NCBI RefSeq assembly: GCF_000721605.1
Contig: NZ_JOIZ01000018.1
Location: 57,822 to 121,821 of the forward strand
Source of the DNA: Streptomyces sp. NRRL S-37
GTDB lineage: Bacteria; Actinomycetota; Actinomycetes; Streptomycetales; Streptomycetaceae
Length of the DNA stretch: 64,000 bases
Direction of reading: 5' to 3'
Made by a program: the position numbers and the translations under genes. Under the pieces are notes generated by a model. The model worked only from the letters and a program-made list of their open reading frames with translations, was not told the origin of the DNA and did no database searches. Numbering within the stretch: position 1 is the stretch's first letter; every line of letters starts with the position of its first letter. Shown here piece after piece: positions 8,785-17,352 of this stretch.

Positions 8785-10251
8785 TCAGGGCGCGATGCCG
8801 ACCCCTTCGACGCGGCTCCACGCCTTCTCCCGCGCGGCTGTCATGGCCGGCCACGCCGTACCGCCCGGGCGCGGTTCGACACGCGAGGCGTACGACGACG
8901 GCCGGTACTCCGGCTCGTAGAAGCACCCGGTGTCATACGTACGGTCGAACGCGGCGCAGGACGCGGCGACCGACCGCGGTGTCGGCCGGTCACCGGTGCG
9001 TACCCAGCGGTCCAGGGCGGCGATGGAGTTGGCGTACTCGGACGTGCTCAGCGCGCTGTGCTCGTGCTCGTCGGTGAACGTCTGCACCAGGTGCCGGTCC
9101 CGGTGGGCGCCGGCGAGCGTGTCACGGTAGGCCGCCTCGTGCTCGACGAACGCGGTGGGGTCGTCGACGGCGTGCAGGGTGAGCACCGGGATTTTCACCT
9201 TGCCGGTGAGGTCGCTGTCGTAGGACAGGTCGCGCTCGGCCGTCGGATCGGCGGTGAACCGTTCCACGCCCGCGTTGAGCGCCGCGTCGTCGTGCGAACC
9301 GGAGTACCGCACGCCCTCGTTGGTGAACGGGTTGCGGTCACCCAGCCGCTTGTGCACGATGTCCCGGAACGTGAAGACCGAGAACCGCAGATGCGACTCC
9401 AGGGTGCGCTCGGGGATCTTCGTGACGGCGAGGATGTCGTCCAGGTTGCGCTGCTGGAGCGCGGTGCGTTCCTCGGGCGGGGACGCGTATCCGGTGCACT
9501 CCTGCAGCCGGGCGCGCAGCCCGGCCGTCGTCAGCGTCGACGTGGGGCGCAGGCCCTGCCACAGCGGGTACTGCGGCTCGCTCGGCCGCGGCAGGTTCTG
9601 GCAGTAGTACTGGTAGACGACGCGCAGGTCGACCCGGTAGTCGTAGCCCCGTGAGCCGCCGCCGAGGACGCCGTTGGTGAGCAGCGCGCCGTCGTAGGGG
9701 CCGTTCGCGCCGCCGTACATCTCGATGGTCTTGGCGGCCACGTTGCCGCCCCAGGACTGGCCGTGGAGGTACGTCCGCCGCGGCCGGCCGAACTCCTCGG
9801 TGAACAGGCGGCGGAGGTTCTCGGTGTCGGTCGCGGCCATCCGTGTGCCGTAACCGCCCCGGCGGTACGACGAACCGGCCCAGGCGTAGCCCTGGTCCAC
9901 CATGACCTGCCAGCGCTCCAGGTCCTCGACACCGCGCTCGGGGTCGGACCCGTCGCCCAGATCGGGGCCGCCGTGGGCGTGGACGACGAGTTTCCTGTTC
10001 CAGTGCTCGGGGACCGCGATCGCGTAGTACGCGCCGTTCGTGTCCCGGCCGGTGTAGCAGGTGGCCTTCTCCGCCAGGCCGGCGGGGCAGGTGACGGGGG
10101 CCGGGCCGGTGCTCTCGGCCTGGGCGGCCGGTGCCTGGACGAGTGCGCCGAGGGCGGCGACGGCGAGGACCGGGCCCACCGCCCGTCGGCGGCCTCGGCG
10201 GGAACGGGGCGGTCGGGGAACGCGGGTGACATGACGTGATCTGTTGCGCAT
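8785..10251 (-). CDS. Secreted alpha/beta hydrolase
   Basis: 488 residues. A long Arg-rich n-region and a hydrophobic core ending in AQAES mark a Sec or possibly Tat signal peptide (no clear twin-Arg-x-Phe-Leu). The hydrolase domain shows the oxyanion-side motif HAHGGPDLGDG, the nucleophile elbow GQSWGG, an acid in HAVDDPT and a terminal His in DEHEHS, i.e. a complete Ser-Asp-His set. The C-terminal CFYEPEYRPSS segment with paired Cys is typical of actinobacterial feruloyl-esterase-like or tannase-like secreted hydrolases. Substrate unknown. The gene is convergent with the L,D-transpeptidase; the region upstream of its start holds a large palindrome. Confidence 0.8.
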   Translation of the reverse strand: MRNRSRHVTRVPRPPRSRRGRRRAVGPVLAVAALGALVQAPAAQAESTGPAPVTCPAGLAEKATCYTGRDTNGAYYAIAVPEHWNRKLVVHAHGGPDLGDGSDPERGVEDLERWQVMVDQGYAWAGSSYRRGGYGTRMAATDTENLRRLFTEEFGRPRRTYLHGQSWGGNVAAKTIEMYGGANGPYDGALLTNGVLGGGSRGYDYRVDLRVVYQYYCQNLPRPSEPQYPLWQGLRPTSTLTTAGLRARLQECTGYASPPEERTALQQRNLDDILAVTKIPERTLESHLRFSVFTFRDIVHKRLGDRNPFTNEGVRYSGSHDDAALNAGVERFTADPTAERDLSYDSDLTGKVKIPVLTLHAVDDPTAFVEHEAAYRDTLAGAHRDRHLVQTFTDEHEHSALSTSEYANSIAALDRWVRTGDRPTPRSVAASCAAFDRTYDTGCFYEPEYRPSSYASRVEPRPGGTAWPAMTAAREKAWSRVEGVGIAP

Positions 10252-10361
10252 GGGCCAGGATGCTAGGAACCCCGGTCCGGGAGGGCCATGGAGCCGGTGT
10301 TTACGTTCATAGTGTTCGCCCCCGCCGCCCCTTCCCGTCCCGAACCTGGGGCTCCGTCCCA

Positions 10362-10428
10362 GACCCCGCTCCTCAAACGCCGGAGAGGCTGAGATGTAGC
10401 CTCTCCGGCGTTTGAGGAGCGGGGGTCC
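10362..10428. repeat. Extragenic palindrome of a common Streptomyces type
   Basis: A near-perfect inverted repeat: 27-base arms at 10364-10390 and 10398-10424 with a 7-base loop (GAGATGT). The arms contain CTCCTCAAACGCCGGAGAGG. G/C-rich satellites (GGGGGTCCGGGGGCAGCGCC) flank the right side, with partial complementarity on the left. From memory this CTCAAACGCCGG hairpin family recurs between genes in many Streptomyces genomes. It lies between the hydrolase start and the end of the MASE1 gene, so it could also stop transcription of the latter. Confidence 0.75.
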
Positions 10429-10483
10429 GGGGGCAGCGCCCCCGGGGACGGGAAGGGGAAGGGGCGGCGGGGGCGAGGAAAAG

Positions 10484-11527
10484 TCAGCCCTCGTCCCGCG
10501 GTCGGCCGTCCTCGTCCCGCGGGGGCCGGGTCGCCGCTTCCCCCGCCGTCAGATGCTCCAGCACCTCGACCAGCTCCTGACAGGCCCGCTCCACGGAGCG
10601 CCGCGTGTTGTGCTGCTCGGTGATCACCGCCGACAGCAACAGCGCGGTCAGCGCCAACGCCCCGTTGAACGCCTGAAGGTTGACCAGAACCTCCACCTCG
10701 GTCAGCTGTTCGAACGGTCCGATGTGATCGGTCGCCGCGATGGTGGCCATGACGGACGCGAACAGGGCGCACATCATGCTGCCCGCGAGCTGGAACCGCA
10801 GGGCCGCCCAGACCAGCAGCGGGTAGATGCTGAACAGCAGACTGGCCGGGCTGCGCGTCGCCAGCGGGACGAGGACGCCCGCGATCACCGCCAGCCCCAC
10901 CGCCTCCTTCCACCTCGACCAGCGCACCGGCGCACGCACCCGGTACAGCGTGAGCAGTACCGGGGTGACGAGCAGGACGCCCATCGCGTCACCCACCCAC
11001 CACGCCAGCCACACCACCCAGAGGTTCCGCAGCGGGAGGTCGCCCGTGGCCACGAGAAGAGCGGCGCCGGCGGTCGCGCTGATCAGCATCGCCGGGAAGG
11101 CGCCGAGGAACACCAGACAAAGACAGTCCCGTAATCGGGTGAGATCGCTGCGGAAGCCCACCCTGCGGAGCAGGAGGTATCCGCACACCGGCGCGGCGGT
11201 GCTGCCGACGAGGACGCCCAGCGAGGACAGTCGCAGCGAGGTGAGGTGCATGAGGATCAGCAGGGCGCCGAGCGCGATGCCCACCCAGCAGCGCAGCCCG
11301 AAGATCAGCAGACAGGCGACGGCCACTCCCGTCGGCGACCAGATGGGTGAGACCACCGCACCGCCGATGTGGAGCTCGCGCAGCAGCCCCAGCCGTCCCC
11401 CCGCGTAGTAGCAGGCGGCGACGACCAGCGTCTCGAGCACGAAGACAGCCGGTGTGCGAAGGTCCTGGCGAGCCACCACACACGCCATCAGACACCGAGG
11501 CCGCCGCGTCGGCGAGGCGAGACGCAC
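10484..11527 (-). CDS. Stand-alone MASE1-domain integral membrane sensor
   Basis: 347 residues with about eight to nine hydrophobic helices over residues 25-300. It shows the MASE1 signature: a first helix with YYAGGRLGL, then SPIWSPTGVAVA, and later VVWLAWWVGDAMGVLLVTP. MASE1 normally forms the sensory N-terminus of histidine kinases, GGDEF proteins or SpoIIE phosphatases. Here only ~50 hydrophilic residues follow the last helix, so no output domain is attached. The GTG at 11527 is preferred because AGGGG lies nine bases upstream and the gap from the phosphatase stop is only 12 bases; an ATG at 11488 has no ribosome site. I infer that the sensor and the neighbouring PP2C phosphatase work as a split pair. 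Confidence 0.82.
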   Translation of the reverse strand: MRLASPTRRPRCLMACVVARQDLRTPAVFVLETLVVAACYYAGGRLGLLRELHIGGAVVSPIWSPTGVAVACLLIFGLRCWVGIALGALLILMHLTSLRLSSLGVLVGSTAAPVCGYLLLRRVGFRSDLTRLRDCLCLVFLGAFPAMLISATAGAALLVATGDLPLRNLWVVWLAWWVGDAMGVLLVTPVLLTLYRVRAPVRWSRWKEAVGLAVIAGVLVPLATRSPASLLFSIYPLLVWAALRFQLAGSMMCALFASVMATIAATDHIGPFEQLTEVEVLVNLQAFNGALALTALLLSAVITEQHNTRRSVERACQELVEVLEHLTAGEAATRPPRDEDGRPRDEG

Positions 11528-11539
11528 GGGCCTGCGCCC

Positions 11540-12370
11540 CTATGGCGCAGTGGCCGGTCCGTCGTGCCCGAGCACCATGACGGCCGCGTCGTCGTCGTGC
11601 CCCACCCGCTGCGCCTGCTTGATCACGGCGGCGGCGAGCGCGTCCGTGTCCATGCGCGCGACCGCGGCGATGCCCGCCAGCCGCACCACCTGGTCCAGCC
11701 CTTCGTCGAGATGCATGGAGGGTCCCTCCACCACCCCGTCGGTGAGCATCACGAACACCCCGCCCGTGTCCAGCCGGTACCGGGTGACGGGATAGGCCGC
11801 CTTGGACAGGATCCCCAGCGGGGGGCCTCCCTCGTCCTCGGTCACACCGGACCGGCCGTCCGCGGTGGCCCACACGCACGGCAGATGCCCGGCCCGTGCG
11901 CTCTCCAGCAGCCGGGTGACCGGATCGAGCCGCATGAAGGTGCAGGTGGCGAAGAGGTCCGAGCTGAGGGACAGCAGCAGTTCGTTGGTCCGGGCGAGGA
12001 GCTCGCCCGGTTCGCTGTCGACGGAGGCGAGCGCCCGGAGCCCGACCCGGACCTGCCCCATGAAGGCGGCCGCCTCGATGTTGTGCCCCTGGACGTCGCC
12101 GATCGACAGACCGATCCGGCCGTCGGGCATGGTGAAGGCGTCGTACCAGTCACCGCCGACATTGAGACCCTGGTACGCCGGTGAGTACCGCACGGCCAGC
12201 CGCACACCGTCGGCGACCGGCAGCCCCCTCGGCAGCATGCCGCGCTGCAGGGCGATGGCCAGTTCCACCCGGGAGCGCTGCACCTCCGCCAGCGCACGCG
12301 CCTGTGCCGTCAGCGTCCCGAGCCTGACCAGAAGCTCGTCGCCGTCGTCCGTGGAGCCGGTGCGGGACAT
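11540..12370 (-). CDS. PP2C/SpoIIE-type serine phosphatase
   Basis: 276 residues forming a single SpoIIE-like PP2C phosphatase domain, with LQRGMLPRGLP at the start, GGDWYDAF (metal-binding Asp), SIGDVQGHN, LTDGVVEGP and HDDDAAVMVLG at the end. Residues 1-35 may form a short coiled coil. There is no sensor domain within the protein. In Streptomyces such phosphatases act on anti-sigma-factor antagonists in partner-switching pathways. It is the first gene of a two-gene unit with the MASE1 protein. The upstream region (12371-12502) is AT-rich near 12430-12460, likely holding the promoter. Confidence 0.88.
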   Translation of the reverse strand: MSRTGSTDDGDELLVRLGTLTAQARALAEVQRSRVELAIALQRGMLPRGLPVADGVRLAVRYSPAYQGLNVGGDWYDAFTMPDGRIGLSIGDVQGHNIEAAAFMGQVRVGLRALASVDSEPGELLARTNELLLSLSSDLFATCTFMRLDPVTRLLESARAGHLPCVWATADGRSGVTEDEGGPPLGILSKAAYPVTRYRLDTGGVFVMLTDGVVEGPSMHLDEGLDQVVRLAGIAAVARMDTDALAAAVIKQAQRVGHDDDAAVMVLGHDGPATAP

Positions 12371-12502
12371 GGATCACTCACTCGGGCGAGGGCACCCGTA
12401 CGCGCGGTGGCCGCCCTCGATGGACAAAACTCTCATTCATATATGTAAAGGATGATAGTCAGAAGCGGTTCGGCCGGGCCAGTCCATGTCTAGGCTGTGC
12501 CC
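12371..12502. promoter_or_regulatory. AT-rich divergent promoter region
   Basis: 132 bases between the phosphatase and the small protein at 12503. Bases ~12425-12462 (ACAAAACTCTCATTCATATA and neighbours) are the most AT-rich part of this kilobase and probably hold both divergent promoters. No precise -10/-35 pair can be defended. Confidence 0.4.
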
Positions 12503-12853
12503 ATGGAGCAGCGGGAGATCATGCAGCGGGGTGTGGGGATCCTGACCGAGGCCCTCGAGATGCGGCGACGGCTCCGCGCGGACCCGGACGCCGACGTGTC
12601 GGGGAGCGGAGCCGTCGCCCAGCTCCTGGAGGAGATGCTGCCGCGGATCCAGCTGCCGGCCGACGCGAGCGCGCGCGAGGTGGCGGAGATCGTCACCGAG
12701 AAGCTGGGCCCCGCCATCGTGCAGATCACCTCCGCGCTCACCTTCGCCTTCGTCCAGCTCGCCGAGATCCACGACGAGGGCCGCACCGACGTCTCCTCCG
12801 CCGACGTCCTGCGCTCCATCTCCCTGCACTACGAGACGGGCGGCAAGGGGTAG
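12503..12853 (+). CDS. Small helical protein of unknown function
   Basis: 116 residues from the ATG at 12503; a GTG two codons earlier is possible. The sequence is mostly charged helix (REIMQRGVGILTEALEMRRR; VAQLLEEMLP), with a C-terminal part rich in Ile/Val, and has no signal peptide or clear membrane segment. Codon use is strongly G/C-ending, so the gene is real. I do not recognise a named family. It is divergent from the SpoIIE phosphatase and may share its promoter region. Confidence 0.65.
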   Translation: MEQREIMQRGVGILTEALEMRRRLRADPDADVSGSGAVAQLLEEMLPRIQLPADASAREVAEIVTEKLGPAIVQITSALTFAFVQLAEIHDEGRTDVSSADVLRSISLHYETGGKG

Positions 12854-12939
12854 TCCCGGGGCGAAGGGGGCGGGAGCCACGGGGTGACGCCGCGGTCCGC
12901 GGATTCTCGCGAGGGTCCGGAGCGGACGGGTGACGCGCG

Positions 12940-12986
12940 GGCACTTGACGCCGTACGCGCCAGTAGCGATTCTCCCCCCATGGCTT
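12940..12986 (+). promoter_or_regulatory. Candidate vegetative promoter for the F5/8 metallohydrolase gene
   Basis: TTGACG lies at about 12945-12950, followed after 17 bases by GATTCT, roughly 55 bases before the ATG at 13028. The -35 is good, the -10 only fair. The remaining 12854-13027 region holds no gene. Confidence 0.4.
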
Positions 12987-13027
12987 TGCACCGGCCATGA
13001 CAACTCCGCGACGGAGGGACGTGCGTC

Positions 13028-15079
13028 ATGACCACGTACCGCACCCGACGACACCTCGGGGTCGTATCGCTGCTCCTCCTCGTGCTGGCCGCGGCCCTCG
13101 TGCCCACGTCCAGTTCCGCCGCCGCCGGCGACTGGTGGGATCCGGTCGCCCGGCCCGCGCCCGACTCCGGGATCGGCGTCACCGGGGAGCCGTTCAAGGG
13201 CACGAACGCCGCGGGTGAGGTACGCGGGTTCGTCGACGCGCACAACCACGTCATGGCCAACGAGGCGTTCGGCGGCCGGCTCATCTGCGGCAGGCCCTTC
13301 TCCGCGAAGGGGATCGCCGACGCGCTCAAGGACTGCCCCGAGCACTACCCCGACGGCTCGCTGGCGGTCTTCGACTTCATCACGGGCGGCGGCGACGGCA
13401 AGCACGACCCGGTCGGCTGGCCCACCTTCGAGGACTGGCCCGCGCACGACTCCCTGACCCACCAGCAGAACTACTACGCCTGGATCGAACGCGCCTGGCG
13501 CGGCGGACAGCGCGTCATGGTCAACGACCTCGTCACCAACGGCGTGATCTGCTCCGTGTACTTCTTCAAGGACCGCGGCTGCGACGAGATGACCTCCATC
13601 CGTCTCCAGGCGAAGCTGACGTACGACATGCAGGCCTACGTCGACGGGATGTACGGCGGGCCGGGCAAGGGCTGGTTCCGGATCGTCACCGACAGCGCGC
13701 AGGCCCGCGACGTCATCGCGCAGGGCAAGCTCGCGGTCGTCCTCGGCGTCGAGACCTCCGAACCCTTCGGGTGCAAGCAGGTCCTGGACATCGCGCAGTG
13801 CGACCGGGCCGACATCGACGCCGGACTGGACGAGCTGTACGCGCTCGGTGTGCGCAGCATGTTCCTGTGCCACAAGTTCGACAACGCGCTGTGCGGCGTG
13901 CGCTTCGACGAGGGCGCGCTCGGCACCGCGATCAACGTCGGGCAGTTCCTGTCCACCGGCACCTTCTGGCGGACCGAGACGTGCGCCGGCCCCCAGCACG
14001 ACAACCCCATCGGTCTGGCGTCCGCGCCCCGGGCCGAGGAGAAGCTCCCCGCGGGCGTCGAGGTCCCGTCGTACGACGAGGACGCGCGGTGCAACGTCCG
14101 CGGGCTCACCGAACTCGGCGAGTACGCCGTGCGCGGCATGATGGAACGCAACATGATGCTCGAGATCGACCACATGAGCGTCAAGGCGACCGGGCGGGTG
14201 CTCGACATCTTCGAGGCCGCGTCCTACCCTGGCGTGATCTCGTCGCACAGCTGGATGGACCTGGACTGGACCGAGCGGGTCTACGGCCTCGGCGGGTTCG
14301 TCGCCCAGTACATGCACGGCTCGGAGGGATTCGTCGACGAGGCGGACCGCACCGAGGCGCTGCGCGACGAGTACGGCGTGGGCTACGGCTACGGCACGGA
14401 CATGAACGGCGTCGGCGGCTGGCCGGCCCCGCGCGGCGCGGACGCCCCGAACCCCGTCACCTACCCCTTCCGCAGCGTCGACGGCGGCTCCGTCCTCGAC
14501 CGCCAGACCACCGGCGAACGCACCTGGGACCTGAACACCGACGGAGCCGCGCACTACGGCCTCGTCCCCGACTGGATCGAGGACATCCGGCGCGTCGGCG
14601 GGCAGCACGTGGTGGACGACCTCTTCAGGGGCGCCGAGTCCTACCTCGGCACCTGGGGCGCCTCCGAACGGCACCGGGCCGGGGTGAACCTCGCCGACGG
14701 CGCGACGGCCACGGCCAGTTCGGCGGAGTGGAACCCGTTCACCAGCTACGCGCCCGGCCGGGCCGTGGACGGCGACCGGGGCACCCGCTGGGCCAGCGAC
14801 TGGAGCGACGACCAGTGGCTCCGCGTCGACCTCGGCACCACCCACCAGGTCGGGCGCGTCACCCTGGACTGGGAACGCGCGTACGGCACGTCGTACCGCG
14901 TCGACCTCTCCACCGACGGCACGAACTGGCGCACCGTCTGGTCCACCACCTCCGGCGACGGCGGCCTGGATACGGCCGTGTTCACCCCCGCGCCGGCCCG
15001 CCACCTGCGTGTGCGGTTCCTGGACCGGGGGACCGAGTGGGGGTACTCGATCCGCGAGGTCGGTGTCCACGGCCGCTGA
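13028..15079 (+). CDS. Secreted metal-dependent amidohydrolase/dipeptidase-like protein with C-terminal F5/8 (discoidin) domain
   Basis: 683 residues. The signal peptide has a hydrophobic run VVSLLLLVLAAALVP and an SSSAAAG cleavage region. The catalytic part (about 60-545) resembles the membrane-dipeptidase/amidohydrolase TIM-barrel superfamily: DAHNHV near residue 75 supplies the HxH metal site, EIDHMS and ISSHSW supply later His residues, and YGTDMNGVGG the terminal Asp. Several Cys are consistent with extracellular disulfides. The last ~135 residues (from VNLADGATATASS) form a discoidin-like sugar-binding domain with DGDRGTRWAS and QWLRVDLG. Exact substrate unknown; extracellular, glycan-targeted hydrolysis is inferred. 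The 3' end is nine bases from the convergent glpD. Confidence 0.78.
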   Translation: MTTYRTRRHLGVVSLLLLVLAAALVPTSSSAAAGDWWDPVARPAPDSGIGVTGEPFKGTNAAGEVRGFVDAHNHVMANEAFGGRLICGRPFSAKGIADALKDCPEHYPDGSLAVFDFITGGGDGKHDPVGWPTFEDWPAHDSLTHQQNYYAWIERAWRGGQRVMVNDLVTNGVICSVYFFKDRGCDEMTSIRLQAKLTYDMQAYVDGMYGGPGKGWFRIVTDSAQARDVIAQGKLAVVLGVETSEPFGCKQVLDIAQCDRADIDAGLDELYALGVRSMFLCHKFDNALCGVRFDEGALGTAINVGQFLSTGTFWRTETCAGPQHDNPIGLASAPRAEEKLPAGVEVPSYDEDARCNVRGLTELGEYAVRGMMERNMMLEIDHMSVKATGRVLDIFEAASYPGVISSHSWMDLDWTERVYGLGGFVAQYMHGSEGFVDEADRTEALRDEYGVGYGYGTDMNGVGGWPAPRGADAPNPVTYPFRSVDGGSVLDRQTTGERTWDLNTDGAAHYGLVPDWIEDIRRVGGQHVVDDLFRGAESYLGTWGASERHRAGVNLADGATATASSAEWNPFTSYAPGRAVDGDRGTRWASDWSDDQWLRVDLGTTHQVGRVTLDWERAYGTSYRVDLSTDGTNWRTVWSTTSGDGGLDTAVFTPAPARHLRVRFLDRGTEWGYSIREVGVHGR

Positions 15080-15087
15080 CGCGAAGC

Positions 15088-16665
15088 TCAACCACCCTGT
15101 GACAGAGCCCCGTCGACGATCTCGCGCACCGCGTCGAGCGCCGTGGCCCGGTCGGCGGGGACCAGCCCGATGCGGGTACGGCGGTCGAGCACGTCCTCCT
15201 CGTCGAGCGCCCCCTCGTGGCGCAGGGACCAGAGCAGTTCGGCGCCGGTGACCGGATACCCGGGCAGCACCGGCTCGCCCAGCCGGGCGTCCCGCGCGCC
15301 GAGCGCGTGCACGGCCGGTGCCTCGGTGCCGTAGCGCCGGACGAGACGGCGGGGCGCGGGCAGCCGGGCGAGGACGTGCGGCGGCGCGGCGCCCACCAGG
15401 GGCAGGGACGCGGTGGGAGACGGGCCGGCCCGCAGTCCCCGGACGCGGACGGCGGTGTCGACGGCGTCCTCGGCCATCCGCCGGTACGTGGTGAGCTTGC
15501 CGCCGACGACGGTGACGACGCCCTCGGACGAGGTGAGCACCGCGTGGCGCCGTGAGAGGTCGGCGGTCCTCGGCGCCGTACCGGAGTGTGCCGCCGTGTC
15601 CAGCAGCGGGCGCAGTCCGGCGAAGGCGCCGGCCACGTCGGCACGGCGGACCGGCGCGTGCAGGACGGAGCACAGGACGTCGAGGAGGAAGCCGATGTCC
15701 GTCTCGGGCGCCCCGGGGACGTCGGGGATGTCGCCGTCCACGGGTTCGTCGGTGAGACCGACGTAGACCCGGCCGTCGTCCTGGGGCAGCACGAGGACGA
15801 AGCGGTCGCTCTCCCCGGGGACCGGGATGTGCAGCCCCGCGGTCAGGGGGCCGAGGCTCTCGGGGCGCAGGACGAGGTGGGTGCCCCGGGAGGGCCGTAT
15901 CCGGACGCCGTCGACGAGTCCGCCCGCCCAGACACCGGACGCGTTGATCACCGCGCGGGCGCGGATCCCGCCCTCCTCGCCGGTGAGTTCGTCACGGACG
16001 CGGGCGCCCGTCGAGGTCAGCTCCAGGGCCCGGACCCGGGTCAGGATCCGCGCCCCGCGCCCCGCGGCCGTACGGGCGAGGGCGGTCACCAGACGGGCGT
16101 CGTCGGTGAGCCGGCCGTCCCAGGACAGCAGGCCGCCGCGCAGACCGTCGCGCCGCAGCGCGGGCGCGAGGTGAAGGGTCTCCACCGCGGAGAGCCGGCG
16201 CGGCGGGGGCAGGGTGGCCCGTGCCGTGCGGGCGGCCAGGCGCAGTGTGTCGCCGGCCCTGAACCCGGCCCGTGCCAGGGCGGCCTGACCGCGCGAGACC
16301 AGCGGCGTGAGGGGCAGCACGAACGGCTGGGCCGCTACGAGGTGGGGCGCGGTGCGCTCCATCAGCACCCCGCGTTCGACCGCGCTCTCGCGGGCGACGC
16401 CGAGCCGTCCGGAGGCGAGGTAGCGCAGCCCGCCGTGGATGAGCTTGCTGCTGAACCGGGACGTGCCGAAGGCCAGGTCGTGGGCGTCGACGGCGACCAC
16501 GTCCAGCCCGCGCGCCGCGGCGTCCAGCGCCGCCCCGGCGCCCGTGGCGCCGAGGCCGACGACCAGCACGTCGACGACGGGGCCGCCGACGGAGCCGGCC
16601 AGTTCACGCGCGCGCCGGCCGGCGGACAGGGAGGAGGCGGAGGCGGGGCCCCCGGCGGAGTTCAT
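15088..16665 (-). CDS. glpD: Glycerol-3-phosphate dehydrogenase/oxidase (FAD)
   Basis: 525 residues, close to the usual ~560 of GlpD. The N-terminus has the FAD Rossmann motif VVGLGATGAG, followed by the hallmark GTSRFSSKLIHGGLRYL. GVWAGGLV and the later GGKLTTYRRMAEDAVD are also characteristic, with the DAO C-terminal domain after it. It oxidises sn-glycerol-3-phosphate to dihydroxyacetone phosphate at the membrane face. Its ATG overlaps the TetR stop by four bases, so regulator and enzyme are co-translated. The divergent alkyl-DHAP-synthase-like and DAG-kinase-like genes suggest that DHAP is channelled to lipid synthesis rather than simple glycerol catabolism. A paralogous catabolic glpD probably exists elsewhere. 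Confidence 0.88.
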   Translation of the reverse strand: MNSAGGPASASSLSAGRRARELAGSVGGPVVDVLVVGLGATGAGAALDAAARGLDVVAVDAHDLAFGTSRFSSKLIHGGLRYLASGRLGVARESAVERGVLMERTAPHLVAAQPFVLPLTPLVSRGQAALARAGFRAGDTLRLAARTARATLPPPRRLSAVETLHLAPALRRDGLRGGLLSWDGRLTDDARLVTALARTAAGRGARILTRVRALELTSTGARVRDELTGEEGGIRARAVINASGVWAGGLVDGVRIRPSRGTHLVLRPESLGPLTAGLHIPVPGESDRFVLVLPQDDGRVYVGLTDEPVDGDIPDVPGAPETDIGFLLDVLCSVLHAPVRRADVAGAFAGLRPLLDTAAHSGTAPRTADLSRRHAVLTSSEGVVTVVGGKLTTYRRMAEDAVDTAVRVRGLRAGPSPTASLPLVGAAPPHVLARLPAPRRLVRRYGTEAPAVHALGARDARLGEPVLPGYPVTGAELLWSLRHEGALDEEDVLDRRTRIGLVPADRATALDAVREIVDGALSQGG

Positions 16666-17270
16666 GGCGTGAGGGTCCTCTCCAGGATGTCGCGCAGCTC
16701 GCCGAGGAACGCCTCGGGGGCGAGCTCGGGGTCGTCCTCGTCGGTCATGGTCCGCAGGGACAGGGTGAAGGACTGCACGATCAGCAGCACCGACCGCGCC
16801 TGCCGTCCGGGGTGGGCGGCGCGCACCGAGCCGTCGGCGTGCCCCTCGCGCAGGTAGCCGGCCAGCAGTTCCAGCAGGGCCTCCTGACTCGCCCCGCGAC
16901 GGTCCAGCACATAGGGCAGGAGCAGCTCGGGGTCCACGTCGAGGATTTTCCGGAAGAGCGGATGGGCACCGAAGGCGCGGACCGCCGCCACCAGCCCCTC
17001 GGTGATCACCTCACGCGTGGGCACACCGGGCTCGCGCTCCGGGATCGCCCCGGTGGCCACCGCGATCCACTCCCGGGTCATCAGGTCGCCGACCAGCGAC
17101 CGCACATCGGGCCACCGCCGGTACAGCGTCATCCGGGAGACCCCGGCGCGGCGGGCCACGTCGGTGAGCGTGGTGCGGCGGACCCCGACGGCCAGGACGC
17201 AGTCCCGCACCGCGTCGAGCACCGCGTCGTTGTCCGGACCGCCGGAACCGTTGTGACGAATAGGCGTCAT
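16662..17270 (-). CDS. TetR-family transcriptional regulator
   Basis: 202 residues. The helix-turn-helix lies at about residues 17-62: VLAVGVRRTTLTDVARRAGV followed by SRMTLYRRWP, a textbook TetR recognition helix. The C-terminal ~130 residues are the ligand-binding/dimer domain. Stop and glpD start overlap (ATGA), so it heads an operon with glpD and is divergent, over an 82-base gap, from the flavoprotein gene. It probably represses both directions in response to a lipid or glycerol metabolite. The gap contains GTGTCACAGTGTAAC, a plausible operator containing GT/AC dyad elements. Confidence 0.87.
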   Translation of the reverse strand: MTPIRHNGSGGPDNDAVLDAVRDCVLAVGVRRTTLTDVARRAGVSRMTLYRRWPDVRSLVGDLMTREWIAVATGAIPEREPGVPTREVITEGLVAAVRAFGAHPLFRKILDVDPELLLPYVLDRRGASQEALLELLAGYLREGHADGSVRAAHPGRQARSVLLIVQSFTLSLRTMTDEDDPELAPEAFLGELRDILERTLTP

Positions 17271-17352
17271 GTGTCACAGTGTAACGCCATGGCGGCCATC
17301 GGGCGACCTCGACGGCCCCGCTCATTCCGACCAACCGGTGAGGACGACAGTC
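17271..17352. promoter_or_regulatory. Divergent promoter/operator between TetR-glpD and the lipid flavoprotein
   Basis: 82 bases. At ~17271-17286 the sequence TGTCACAGTGTAACG contains imperfect dyads (TGTCACAGTG; GTGTAAC/GTCACA) typical of TetR operators overlapping the regulator's own start. GAGGAC at 17341-17346 is the ribosome site of the flavoprotein. The operator is inferred from position only. Confidence 0.35.
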
